Shown here piece by piece: positions 25,256-33,645 of a stretch of DNA of 64,000 bases (positions within the stretch are counted from its first letter, which is position 1; each line of letters starts with the position of its first letter). The position numbers and the translations under genes are program-made. The stretch comes from an uncultured Campylobacter sp. (GTDB taxonomy: Bacteria; Campylobacterota; Campylobacteria; Campylobacterales; Campylobacteraceae), in the NCBI RefSeq assembly GCF_938045625.1, contig NZ_CALIAV010000046.1, forward strand, positions 1 to 64,000. Direction: 5' to 3'. The notes beneath the pieces are model-generated. The model saw only the letters and a list, made by a program, of their open reading frames with translations, was not told the origin of the DNA and did no database searches.

Positions 25256-25419
25256 TTGATATCCGTTTAGATTAAATTTTCTCAATTATACTTGATTAAG
25301 CTAATAAAAAGATTATGCCTGCTCGCAGGAAAAACGCGCCGCGCCGCCTTAAAACGCTTTAAATTTATATTTGGGTATAATCGCGCGTTATTTAAAATCC
25401 ACGTTACAAAAGAGAAATT

Positions 25420-26739
25420 ATGAATTTATCGCTCAAAAAGCTCACTATCCCGATATTTTTAGATATGTTTTTGCACTTCGTGACGCTCATTATAAACACA
25501 TATATGGTGACAAAAGTCAGCGTCCATCTAGTCGGCGCCATGGGTGCGGGCAATCAGATAATGGATCTATTTATGACCATTTTTAGCTTCCTTAGCGTGG
25601 GCTGTTCGGTCGTAGTAGCTCAAGCTCTGGGTGCTAAAAATATAAATTTAGCCAAACGCGTCATACACGCTAGCATCACGTTTAACACGATCATCGGGCT
25701 TGGCAGCGCGGTTTTTATTTACTTTTTCGGATTTGAGATTTTAGAGCTTTTAAACGTCCCCGAGCAGCTAAGAGCCGAGAGCTTTGGCTACTTGCATATG
25801 CTTGGTATCGCATTAGCCTTTGACGGTATCGGCATGGTGCTTGCAGCCGTGCTTCGCGTTTATAACTTCGCTACCGCCGTCATGCTGGTTTCCTTACTCA
25901 TGAACGTCATCACCCTTTGCGGTAATGCTATCGCGCTTTTTGGCTGGCTAGGACTGCCAAACTACGGCCTTTACGGCGTCGCAGTTTCGACCGTCGTCGG
26001 AAGGCTAGTGGGCGTTATCGTGCTATTTTTGATCCTGACCCGCTACGCGAAAGTTAATATTTTCTTTAAACGTCTATTTAGCCTGCCGTTTGCCATTTTG
26101 CGTAAAATTTTATCCGTCGGGCTTCCGAGCGCGGGCGAAAATTTACTCTGGATGGCGCAGTATATGGTGGCTTTCGGCTTTGTAGCGAGCATGGGCGAGG
26201 CCAGCCTAAACGTGCAGACCATTTACTTTCAGATCACGCTTCTTATCCTGCTTTGCGGAGCCAGCATCAGCGTGGCAAACGAAGTCATCGTCGGCCACCT
26301 AGTCGGCGCGATGAGATTTGACGAGGCCTACTCGCGCACTTTCCGCGCGCTTCGTATCGGCTTTATCGCGACTCTCGCGGTCGTTTTGGCGGCGTATTTT
26401 GGCAAATTTGAAATCATGGAGCGGCTAAATTTGACCGAGGAGCTAAAGGCCGTCATGCTGCCGCTTTTTACGCTTTCTATCGCGCTTGAAACGGGGCGAA
26501 CCTTTAACATCGTTATCGTAAACGCCCTGCGCGCGAGCGGGGATGCTAAATTTCCGCTGATGACTGGCGCGGTGTTTATGTGGGGCGTGAGCCTGCCGCT
26601 GGGATACTATCTGGGTATCGTGCAAAGCATGGGGATCATCGGCGTTTGGATCGGATTTACCGCCGATGAGTGGCTGCGCGGACTCGTAAATACCTGGCGC
26701 TGGAGAAGCAGAAAATGGCAATCAAAACGCCTCGTGTAA
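25420..26739 (+). CDS. MATE-family efflux transporter
   Basis: A 439-residue protein with about twelve membrane helices in two homologous halves, the MATE layout. The N-terminus shows LTIPIFLDMFLHFV and the family's VGAMGAGNQIMD region; the second half begins near 230 with SVGLPSAGENLLWM. It probably exports cationic compounds with Na+ or H+ exchange. TATAAT at 25376-25381 and AAAAGAGAA lie upstream. Its last 25 bases overlap the next gene. Confidence 0.9.
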   Translation: MNLSLKKLTIPIFLDMFLHFVTLIINTYMVTKVSVHLVGAMGAGNQIMDLFMTIFSFLSVGCSVVVAQALGAKNINLAKRVIHASITFNTIIGLGSAVFIYFFGFEILELLNVPEQLRAESFGYLHMLGIALAFDGIGMVLAAVLRVYNFATAVMLVSLLMNVITLCGNAIALFGWLGLPNYGLYGVAVSTVVGRLVGVIVLFLILTRYAKVNIFFKRLFSLPFAILRKILSVGLPSAGENLLWMAQYMVAFGFVASMGEASLNVQTIYFQITLLILLCGASISVANEVIVGHLVGAMRFDEAYSRTFRALRIGFIATLAVVLAAYFGKFEIMERLNLTEELKAVMLPLFTLSIALETGRTFNIVIVNALRASGDAKFPLMTGAVFMWGVSLPLGYYLGIVQSMGIIGVWIGFTADEWLRGLVNTWRWRSRKWQSKRLV

Positions 26740-27536
26740 AAACCGTTTGCGTAAAATGCGGCGAATTTGACGTCGCGCTAAATTTTAAAAAAGGCGTCAA
26801 AACAACCAGGCTAAAGGTCGCTAAAACCGGCGAAATCTCGGTCTCGCTGCCCTTTTACGCCGCGCAAAAATATGCGCTAGAGTTTGTGCAAAAACACTAC
26901 AAATGGCTAAAATCAGCTCACGAAAAGACGCTATCAAATTTACCGCGCGAGGACGAGTTTAGACTACTGGGCGAGGTTTATCGCATCAAATTTGAGCCGA
27001 ATTTAAAGGGCGTAAATTTAAGACGCTTTGCAAGCGATTCGGAGATTTTTAACGGCTTAAATTTTAGCGCGGACGGGCAAAACCCGCACCTTTACGGCGC
27101 TAACTCTGAGGGCAAATTTGACGCTAGCAAATTTAACTTGCACCTTGACGAGGCCAAATTTAAATGCTTGGACGAGCGTAAATTTGACGGCGAAATTTAC
27201 GCTGCGAGTTTAGCTGCGCTAGAAAACTACAAAAAAGCCTTTGCAAGGCGTGTTTACGAGCATTTTATAGCTAAATTCGCTCCAGCTGTAAACCGCAAGA
27301 TAAACCGCGTCGTCGTTCGCAAAATGACCACTCGCTGGGGTAGCTGCAACTCGCGCAAAGGCTACATAAATTTAAGCCTAAATTTGATCGAAAAAGCTCC
27401 CGAACTAGTCGAATACGTCGTGCTTCACGAGCTAGCCCACCTCATCTACCCCCACCACCAAAAAAGCTTCTATGACTTCATCGCAGGGCTGATGCCTGAT
27501 TTTAAAACGCGAGAACAACGGCTAAACAAAAAATAA
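26715..27536 (+). CDS. YgjP-like (DUF45) metallopeptidase-domain protein
   Basis: A 273-residue protein with the zinc motif HELAHLIYPHH at 238-248, preceded by TTRWGSCNSRKGYINLSLNL (205-224), both hallmarks of the DUF45/YgjP family. Residues about 100-160, between the N-terminal beta part and the catalytic part, are extra compared with usual members and contain repeated KFD, KFN and KFK tripeptides. I chose the ATG at 26715 because TGGAGAAG precedes it; a GTG at 26670 would lengthen the overlap with the MATE gene. The biological substrate is unknown; in other bacteria the gene can sit with restriction systems, which is not the case here. Confidence 0.88.
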   Translation: MAIKTPRVKTVCVKCGEFDVALNFKKGVKTTRLKVAKTGEISVSLPFYAAQKYALEFVQKHYKWLKSAHEKTLSNLPREDEFRLLGEVYRIKFEPNLKGVNLRRFASDSEIFNGLNFSADGQNPHLYGANSEGKFDASKFNLHLDEAKFKCLDERKFDGEIYAASLAALENYKKAFARRVYEHFIAKFAPAVNRKINRVVVRKMTTRWGSCNSRKGYINLSLNLIEKAPELVEYVVLHELAHLIYPHHQKSFYDFIAGLMPDFKTREQRLNKK

Positions 27537-27581
27537 TTTTAAATATGCTAAAATAGAATATTTTTAATTTAAAGGGAGATA

Positions 27582-28064
27582 ATGAAAAAACTTCTAATGC
27601 TAGTTGCCGCGGTTTTTGCTTTGGGCGGCGATTTTGAGGACGGCGTAAAGGCCTACGAGAGCTCTAAATTTGTAACGGCTCGCGAGAAATTTGCAGCAGC
27701 CTGCGACGCAAACAACGGTCTAGCCTGCGCAAAACTAGGCGCGCTTTATCAGCTGGGCAAAGATATCCTGCCTGACACCAAAAAAGCGCTTGAGCTATAC
27801 GAAAAAGGCTGCGAACTAGGCTCTAAAGAGGCCTGCTCGGGTGCTGGCGGCATATACGTATCAAGCGATAAAGAAAAGGCGCGTGCGCTGCTAAATAAGG
27901 GCTGCGAGCTTGGCGATGGCTTTTCATGCGCGACTGCGGGATCGTATCTGCTAGAGGAGAAAAAATTTAAAGAAGCTTACGCGCTTTTTGAAAAAGCGTG
28001 CAAGATAGGCGATAGCCTCGGATGCCAATTTGCAAGCGATTTAAAACGCTCAAAAAGACTTTAA
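27582..28064 (+). CDS. Secreted Sel1-repeat, cysteine-rich protein (Hcp-like)
   Basis: A 160-residue protein with a signal peptide (MKKLLMLVAAVFALG) and about four helical repeats of the Sel1/TPR type. Each repeat has a C-x7-C pair: CDANNGLAC, CELGSKEAC, CELGDGFSC and CKIGDSLGC. This is the arrangement of the Helicobacter cysteine-rich proteins, in which each pair forms a disulphide, so the product is probably periplasmic or secreted. Role uncertain; some homologues bind cell-wall compounds or act in host interaction. AAAGGGAG precedes the ATG. It stands alone. Confidence 0.85.
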   Translation: MKKLLMLVAAVFALGGDFEDGVKAYESSKFVTAREKFAAACDANNGLACAKLGALYQLGKDILPDTKKALELYEKGCELGSKEACSGAGGIYVSSDKEKARALLNKGCELGDGFSCATAGSYLLEEKKFKEAYALFEKACKIGDSLGCQFASDLKRSKRL

Positions 28065-28192
28065 TTTTCCTTACTCGGGTTAAATTTAGCAATTAAATTT
28101 AACCCAAATTTATCTTTTCTATACACTACTTCCAAAACGAAAGCTTTTAAAATTTACGAGAGAGTAATCAGCAGGCCGAGAAAGCGCAGGCT

Positions 28193-30292
28193 CTAAGCGC
28201 CTACGCCGACTCTCTTTTCCGCTTTATTTTGTATCCATTGAAATGCAAATAACGCCGCGTAAAGCGAAACGCCGATCGCGTAAGAAACGTATTCGTTCGC
28301 AATAAACGGGATATATTTAGCGCACATATTAGGCACCAAGGTTAGCGGCACTACGCATAAAAGTAGCGCGCGCTCGAGCATGCTTACGCGTTTAACGAAA
28401 TACCCCTGAAGCGCCGAAGAAAAGGCAAACATACCCACTAGCGCCGTACCGAAAATCAGCGCCATCTCGAGCGGATTTGTTATCCACACGATGCCTTTTG
28501 CGTCGTTTGGATTGGCGGCGTTTACGCTCTCTATCAAAAGCAGCTTGTTGTTAAACACGAAAGAAAACGGCAAAATCGTCGTGCGCAGGTCATAGAAAAA
28601 GCCTTGTACGCCCACGGTTACTGGGTTTGCCTTGGCGATACCAGCCGCAGCGTATGCCGCTATGCCGACCGGAGGCGTATCGTCGGCTAGGATACCGAAG
28701 TAAAAGACGAAAAGATGCACGGCGATGGCCGGTATGAGAAAGCCGTTTTTGTGCGCCAAAAACAAAATCACAGGCGCGACCAGCGAGCTAACGACGATGT
28801 AGTTTGCCGTCGTCGGCAAGCCCATGCCCAGTATCAGCGACATTATCGCAGTGAGAAAGAGGATGAGCACGATGTTGTTTCCGGCTAAATTTTCCACGAC
28901 TTCAGAGAGTACTTGACCGACGCCGGTTAGCGAGATCGAGCCCACGATGATGCCGGCTAGACCCGTAGCTATCGCGATCGTCGTCATGCTTTTAGCCGCC
29001 GTCACCATCGCCCAAAATATATCCGCAAAGCCGATGATGAAGTCCTCTTTGCCGACGTCTTCGCCGTGAGCCATTTTTTTAACCGGCTCTTGAAAAAGGA
29101 TGATCAAAAACAGCACGCAAATGGCGTTGAAAGCCGCAGAGATCGGAGATTCGTTTGCGATTAGCAAGGTATAAAGCAAAACCAAAATCGGGATAAGATA
29201 GTGCAGTCCGCTCACAAAAATTTTAAGCTTAGATATGCCCGTACCCTGCTCCATCCCTTTTAGCCCGAGCTTACAGCTCTCAAGGTGCACGATGAAAAAC
29301 AGCGACAAATAGCACACAAATGCAGGAATCACGGCCGCGATCATGACGTTTGTATAGCTAAGGCCCAAAAACTCGGCGATGATAAAGGCCGCCGCGCCCA
29401 TGATAGGCGGCATCAGCTGACCGTTTACGCCCGCAGCCACCTCGATAGCGCCCGCTTTGGTGCTAGTTAGTCCCGCCTTTTTCATCAGCGGGATCGTAAA
29501 GGTACCCACCGTTACGACGTTTGCCGTGGAGCTGCCGCTCACCATGCCGGTTAGTCCTGACGCGATAACGGAAGCCTTCGCCGGTCCGCCGCGAAATTTA
29601 CCTAGTAGCGCAAAGGCTAAATTTATAAAGTATTGCCCAGCGCCCGCGCGCTCTAGTAGCGAACCAAATAAGACGAAAAGATAGATAAAGCTCACGCTAA
29701 CGCCTAGCGGCACGCCAAAAACGCCCTCGGTCGTAAGATACATGTGGCCGGCTAGCTTGTTTAGGCTAGCGCCCTGATGCGCGATGATGTCGGGCATGTA
29801 TTGGCCGAAATAATCATACGCTAAAAATATCGCCGCGATGATAGGAAGCGCCGGGCCGATGATCCTGCGGCCCGCCTCAAACAGCACGACCACGGCGACG
29901 CAGGACACGGCGATATCAAAGCTCGTGTAGTCTCCGGGGCGCTGCGCTAGCGCATAAAACTCTATAAGCGGATAGAGTGCGGCTAGCGTACCCACAACAC
30001 AGAGCGCGATGTCGTAAAACGGCAGGCTGGAGTGGGCTTTTTTGTGAATTTTGAGCGGATAGAGCAAAAACAGCAGACAAATAGCAAATGCAAGGTGCGC
30101 CGAGCGCGACATCGTCGTGTTCATCGGAAAATACGCAATATAAAGCTGAAAAACCGACCACGCAAAGCAAATGATGCTCGTGAAATATATATAAGAGCTC
30201 GAGTTTATCTCGCGCGTTTTTACCTCGACGAACTCCTCCTTCTCCTGCGCCGACTCGGTATTTGTTCGTGTATCGTTTAGATTTTTATCCAT
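28193..30292 (-). CDS. TRAP transporter fused small/large membrane subunit (TAXI type)
   Basis: A 699-residue membrane protein fusing the four-helix DctQ-like and twelve-helix DctM-like parts, the form that pairs with TAXI binding proteins. Motifs visible in the large part are GSSTANVVTVGTFTIPLMKK near 280 and MGLPTTANYIVVSSL near 500, both typical of TRAP large subunits. It should use a sodium gradient to import an organic acid or amino acid. The matching binding protein gene lies 349 bases upstream on the same strand, an unusually wide gap. Start ATG at 30292. Confidence 0.92.
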   Translation of the reverse strand: MDKNLNDTRTNTESAQEKEEFVEVKTREINSSSYIYFTSIICFAWSVFQLYIAYFPMNTTMSRSAHLAFAICLLFLLYPLKIHKKAHSSLPFYDIALCVVGTLAALYPLIEFYALAQRPGDYTSFDIAVSCVAVVVLFEAGRRIIGPALPIIAAIFLAYDYFGQYMPDIIAHQGASLNKLAGHMYLTTEGVFGVPLGVSVSFIYLFVLFGSLLERAGAGQYFINLAFALLGKFRGGPAKASVIASGLTGMVSGSSTANVVTVGTFTIPLMKKAGLTSTKAGAIEVAAGVNGQLMPPIMGAAAFIIAEFLGLSYTNVMIAAVIPAFVCYLSLFFIVHLESCKLGLKGMEQGTGISKLKIFVSGLHYLIPILVLLYTLLIANESPISAAFNAICVLFLIILFQEPVKKMAHGEDVGKEDFIIGFADIFWAMVTAAKSMTTIAIATGLAGIIVGSISLTGVGQVLSEVVENLAGNNIVLILFLTAIMSLILGMGLPTTANYIVVSSLVAPVILFLAHKNGFLIPAIAVHLFVFYFGILADDTPPVGIAAYAAAGIAKANPVTVGVQGFFYDLRTTILPFSFVFNNKLLLIESVNAANPNDAKGIVWITNPLEMALIFGTALVGMFAFSSALQGYFVKRVSMLERALLLCVVPLTLVPNMCAKYIPFIANEYVSYAIGVSLYAALFAFQWIQNKAEKRVGVGA

Positions 30293-30593
30293 ATTTGCTC
30301 TTTTCTTGACTTCTTAAATTTTTTCTAAAATTTGGCGATTTTGCCCGCGTAAACCGGACTTTAGTTTTTCAAATTTGACCTACTTTTCCAGCGCCTCAAA
30401 ATTTGCTTATAAATTTAACCTCGCACCGTAAAGATACGGGCTTTCCAAACAGCAAGCAAAACTAGCCAAAAACTCGCGCGTGAGCCAAATCTAAAATTTG
30501 ACGCCTACAAGCGGCTTAAAAACCGCCGCCAAAAAGCTAGCAAAGCGTCAAATTTTAAATCCTCAAAAAAACCAAAAACAAGCCTAAATTTAA

Positions 30594-30634
30594 GAAAAAT
30601 AAGCCGCGCAAGTCAAATTTAACCTGCACGGCTT
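30594..30634 (-). terminator. Terminator or attenuator after the TAXI binding-protein gene
   Basis: On the minus strand a 13-base stem with two G-U pairs (arms 30622-30634 and 30601-30613, loop of 8) is followed by ATTTTTC. It sits 8 bases after the stop of the binding-protein gene. It would end most transcripts there and leave less of the downstream transporter subunit, a common ratio control. The rest of 30293-30593 shows no gene; it is rich in AAATTT words. Confidence 0.8.
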
Positions 30635-30641
30635 AGCTGGT

Positions 30642-31580
30642 TTATTTTATTATGCCGGCTTTTTTAAACTCGGCCTCGGCAGCTGGGTGCAAAGGTGCAG
30701 AAAGCCCCTCTATCAGGCTCTCTTTAGTAACCGCCGCAAGTGCGGGATGCAGGCTCTTATACTCGTCAAAGTTATCTAAAATTGCCTTTACGACCGCAGC
30801 CACGGCGGTATCGCTCATGCCTTTATCCGTGACTAGTACGGCTTTGACGCCGATGCTGTTTACGTCGTGATCCACACCCTCATAAGTACCTTTTGGTATC
30901 GTACCTTTGGCAAAATACGGCATCGCAGCTATCATCTTATCCACCTGCTCGCCCTCAATGTTCACGATGTCGATAGGTAGCGAGTTTGCCGCGTCGGTGA
31001 TGTTGGCCGTCGGGTGGCCGACCATGTAGAAGTAGCCGTCGATTTTCTTATCTTTTAGCGCGTGCGGGCACTCGCCGGCAGTAAGTACGCCGTGATGTTT
31101 TAGCTTTTTCTCGTCAAAGCCAAATGCCTTAAACACGCCAAGCGCGGTCATTTCGTTACCGCTACCAGGGTTGCCGACGTTGATCGCTTTGCCCTCGAGG
31201 TCGTTTATCGAGCCGATGCCGCTTGATTTTGACACGACGAAGGCTAGAAGCTCAGGGTAGATCGAGACGACGGCGCGCAGATTTTGATCGCCGTTGCCGT
31301 CAAATTTGCCCACGCCGTTAAATTTATCATAAACCACGTCGCTTTGGACGAAACCGAAATTTAGCTCTTTTTTTAGCACGTTATTTACGTTATAGACGGA
31401 GCCGCCGGTTGATTGCACAGAGCATTTCATCTGCGGATCTTTATTTACGAGGCGACATATCGCTCCGCCGACCGGATAATACGTGCCCGTCATCGCTCCC
31501 GTACCGATAGATACGAACTCCTTTGCGCCCAGCGCAGACGTAAAAAGCAACCCGGCTAATGCCAAAGATGTAGTTTTCAT
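30642..31580 (-). CDS. TAXI-family TRAP transporter solute-binding protein
   Basis: A 312-residue periplasmic binding protein with signal peptide MKTTSLALAGLLFTSALGA. The mature N-terminus has the TAXI signature IGTGAMTGTYYPVGGAICRLV, then a NVNNVLKKELNFGFVQSDV segment and VGNPGSGNEMTA. TAXI proteins deliver substrates such as glutamate or 2-oxoglutarate to the TRAP membrane unit; the ligand here cannot be read. It is transcribed ahead of the membrane subunit and separated from it by a terminator-like hairpin, consistent with excess binding protein. Confidence 0.93.
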   Translation of the reverse strand: MKTTSLALAGLLFTSALGAKEFVSIGTGAMTGTYYPVGGAICRLVNKDPQMKCSVQSTGGSVYNVNNVLKKELNFGFVQSDVVYDKFNGVGKFDGNGDQNLRAVVSIYPELLAFVVSKSSGIGSINDLEGKAINVGNPGSGNEMTALGVFKAFGFDEKKLKHHGVLTAGECPHALKDKKIDGYFYMVGHPTANITDAANSLPIDIVNIEGEQVDKMIAAMPYFAKGTIPKGTYEGVDHDVNSIGVKAVLVTDKGMSDTAVAAVVKAILDNFDEYKSLHPALAAVTKESLIEGLSAPLHPAAEAEFKKAGIIK

Positions 31581-31978
31581 TTAACTTCCTTTCAAATAAT
31601 TTTTCTGATTTTACTCTCAAAATCCGCATTTTGCGTATAAATTTCACTCTTTTTGCGAGCTTTTTCAAAAATTTGCGACTATTTTACACACTTTAGCCTT
31701 AGAAAAATATTTCTTAAGGTAAAATTTATATATTTTTTACAAGCGAAGCGAAAATCATATTTTTTGCATGGAGATATTTCTAAATTTTACGCACCGAGAC
31801 TTGCGCCTTTAAGACGCTAAATTTGGATTAGTTAAATTTGAGGTTACAGCTTTGATTTCTTTGTATAGAGCTTTAAATTTTAGCATTTTTAGGGTGCGGA
31901 TCTCGGCGACTCAAATTTGCAAATTTGAACGTAAAACGATAAGGCGAAGTATCGCGAGATGGATTTAAGGGTTGTGAC

Positions 31979-32029
31979 GTAAAAATTTAGCGAAGATAAG
32001 ACATGTAGTCTATCGAGCTAAATTTTTAC
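31979..32029. repeat. Long near-perfect inverted repeat in a 480-base spacer
   Basis: The arms GTAAAAATTTAGC (31979-31991) and its exact complement (32017-32029) enclose a nested GATA/TATC pair and a GAC/GTC pair around the loop ATGTA. The whole 51-base structure is centred at 32004. It has no T tract and lies 34 bases after the end of cmoA. It may be a bidirectional terminator or a mobile repeat of REP type. The rest of 31581-31978 and 32030-32062 contains no gene that I can see. Confidence 0.75.
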
Positions 32030-32062
32030 TAGCTCCGTTAAAGACGCTCGCGAGACAAGCCG

Positions 32063-32767
32063 TTATTTAAAAGCAACAAACGTCGCAAAATTCGCCCACC
32101 TAAATATGCACTCCACATTTTTAAACCCCGAATTAAGCGCCAAATTTCTATTTTCCGCTTCGGTGTAGGGGATCAGCACGTTTTCTAGCGCCTCGCGTTT
32201 TTGCGCGATTTCGTAGCGCGAGTAGCCCTGTTCGAGCTTGTATTTTTCGTAGATTTCGATCATATTTTTGCTCAGCGTCTTATCCTCAAATATCAGCTTC
32301 TCGCTAAAAACGAACACGCCGCCATCATTTAGCGAGCGGTAAATTTTAGCTACGAAATCCTGACGCTTAGGCGGGCGGATAAACTGCAGCGTGTAGTTCA
32401 TCAAAACGGCGTCCTGCGCGTCAAATTCGCACTCTAAAATATCTGCCAGCTCAAGCTCGATCTTAGCGCCGTACGCCTCTATCTTGGCGCGCGCGTTTTG
32501 CAGCATGGCAGGCGCATTATCCACGCCTTTTAGCGAGAGGTCGTTTCTCTTGCGCCAAAGAGTTAGTAGCGTCGAGGCGGTCGAGCAGCCAAGATCTACC
32601 GCGCTTGCGCCATGCGGTAAAATTTGAGCCAAAAAATCGGCGATCAGCTTTTGCGAAGCCGCATAATACGGCACCGAGCGCCCGATCATATCGTCGAACA
32701 CCGACGCCACGCTCGCGTCAAATTCAAACTGCTTTTTTATCGGCTCTTTAAAGATTTCGTCTTTCAC
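32063..32767 (-). CDS. cmoA: Carboxy-S-adenosyl-L-methionine synthase
   Basis: Makes carboxy-SAM from SAM and prephenate for wobble-uridine modification by CmoB. The 234-residue protein has a SAM-type Rossmann fold with AVDLGCSTASTLLTL near residue 55, LKGVDNAPAMLQNA and LMNYTLQFIRPPKR, all CmoA features. I chose the GTG at 32767 because AAAGGAG lies just upstream and it overlaps the ribF stop as GTGA; a longer start adds a non-conserved arginine-rich piece. It is the last gene of the nine-gene operon. cmoB is at 8748-9653. Confidence 0.95.
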   Translation of the reverse strand: MKDEIFKEPIKKQFEFDASVASVFDDMIGRSVPYYAASQKLIADFLAQILPHGASAVDLGCSTASTLLTLWRKRNDLSLKGVDNAPAMLQNARAKIEAYGAKIELELADILECEFDAQDAVLMNYTLQFIRPPKRQDFVAKIYRSLNDGGVFVFSEKLIFEDKTLSKNMIEIYEKYKLEQGYSRYEIAQKREALENVLIPYTEAENRNLALNSGFKNVECIFRWANFATFVAFK

Positions 32768-33645
32768 GGCTCGCTCCTTTGAGGCGTAGCGTCGCCCACG
32801 ACGTAGAGATCGCACACGCCGACGAACTCCATAGCCTGCTTGATGTCGGTCCCGATCTGCCCTTTTAGCTCCTCTAGACTTTCAAATTTGCGGTTGTCGC
32901 GCAGTCGCTTGATAAAGCAAACCGCAACGTCGCGGGCGCCCTCGATATTTTCGTTTAGCACGTGCGTCTCGACACTAAAGTTGCCATCCGTACTCACGCG
33001 GTTGCCGATAAAGGTAACCGAGCCGTAGGTCTTGTAACCGATGCGAGTCCTCGTAGCATAGACGCCCTCGCGCGGCAAAAGATAGCTTTTGATATCCAAA
33101 TTTAGCGTCGGCACGAGCTCGCGCGATCCGATGCCCTGCCCCTTTATCACGCGGCCTTCGATTGAGTATTCGCGGCCTAGTAGGCGGTTTGCCTTGTAGA
33201 TCTCGCCTTGTTTGATATACTCGCGTATGGCTGAGCTATGCACGCCCATACCGTCAAAGTAAACCTCGTCCACTACGACCACCTCGCCGTCAAAAATACG
33301 CCGCAAATCATGCTTATCCCACGCCCTATTTCGCCCAAAACGAAAATCAAATCCCACGACGATTTTTTGCAGATTTTTAAAATCCCGCTTCAAAAGTGCG
33401 ATAAACTCATCGCCGCCAAGCCCTTTTATGCTGTCAAAATCATACAAAAAACACGGATAGCTCGAGTACTCGGCGCGCTTTAGCTTTGGCGTGATGTTGG
33501 CTTTGTTTTTATCAATCACGACTAGTCCGCCGTACTCGCCCAGCTGCTTTAAAAGCTGCTTGTGGCCGCGATGCACGCCGTCAAAGTGCCCGATCGCGAC
33601 GGCCGTGATATTATCTTTTGTTAAAAGCGTAGAAAAACTCGGCAT
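32764..33645 (-). CDS. ribF: Bifunctional riboflavin kinase/FAD synthetase
   Basis: Phosphorylates riboflavin to FMN and adenylates it to FAD. The N-terminal nucleotidyltransferase domain shows AVAIGHFDGVHRGHK near residue 15-29 and the VGFDFRFGRNRAWD motif near 98; HSSAIREYIKQGEI follows. The C-terminal kinase domain contains GIGSRELVPTLNLD. At 293 residues it is slightly short but complete. The ATG at 33645 has AAGGAAGG upstream and lies inside the end of tlyA (35-base overlap). Confidence 0.95.
   Translation of the reverse strand: MPSFSTLLTKDNITAVAIGHFDGVHRGHKQLLKQLGEYGGLVVIDKNKANITPKLKRAEYSSYPCFLYDFDSIKGLGGDEFIALLKRDFKNLQKIVVGFDFRFGRNRAWDKHDLRRIFDGEVVVVDEVYFDGMGVHSSAIREYIKQGEIYKANRLLGREYSIEGRVIKGQGIGSRELVPTLNLDIKSYLLPREGVYATRTRIGYKTYGSVTFIGNRVSTDGNFSVETHVLNENIEGARDVAVCFIKRLRDNRKFESLEELKGQIGTDIKQAMEFVGVCDLYVVGDATPQRSEP

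Noticed and set aside
32768..32815. Upstream extension of cmoA by 16 codons
   Set aside because: The arginine-rich extension lies within the ribF end and covers the AAAGGAG that serves the GTG at 32767.
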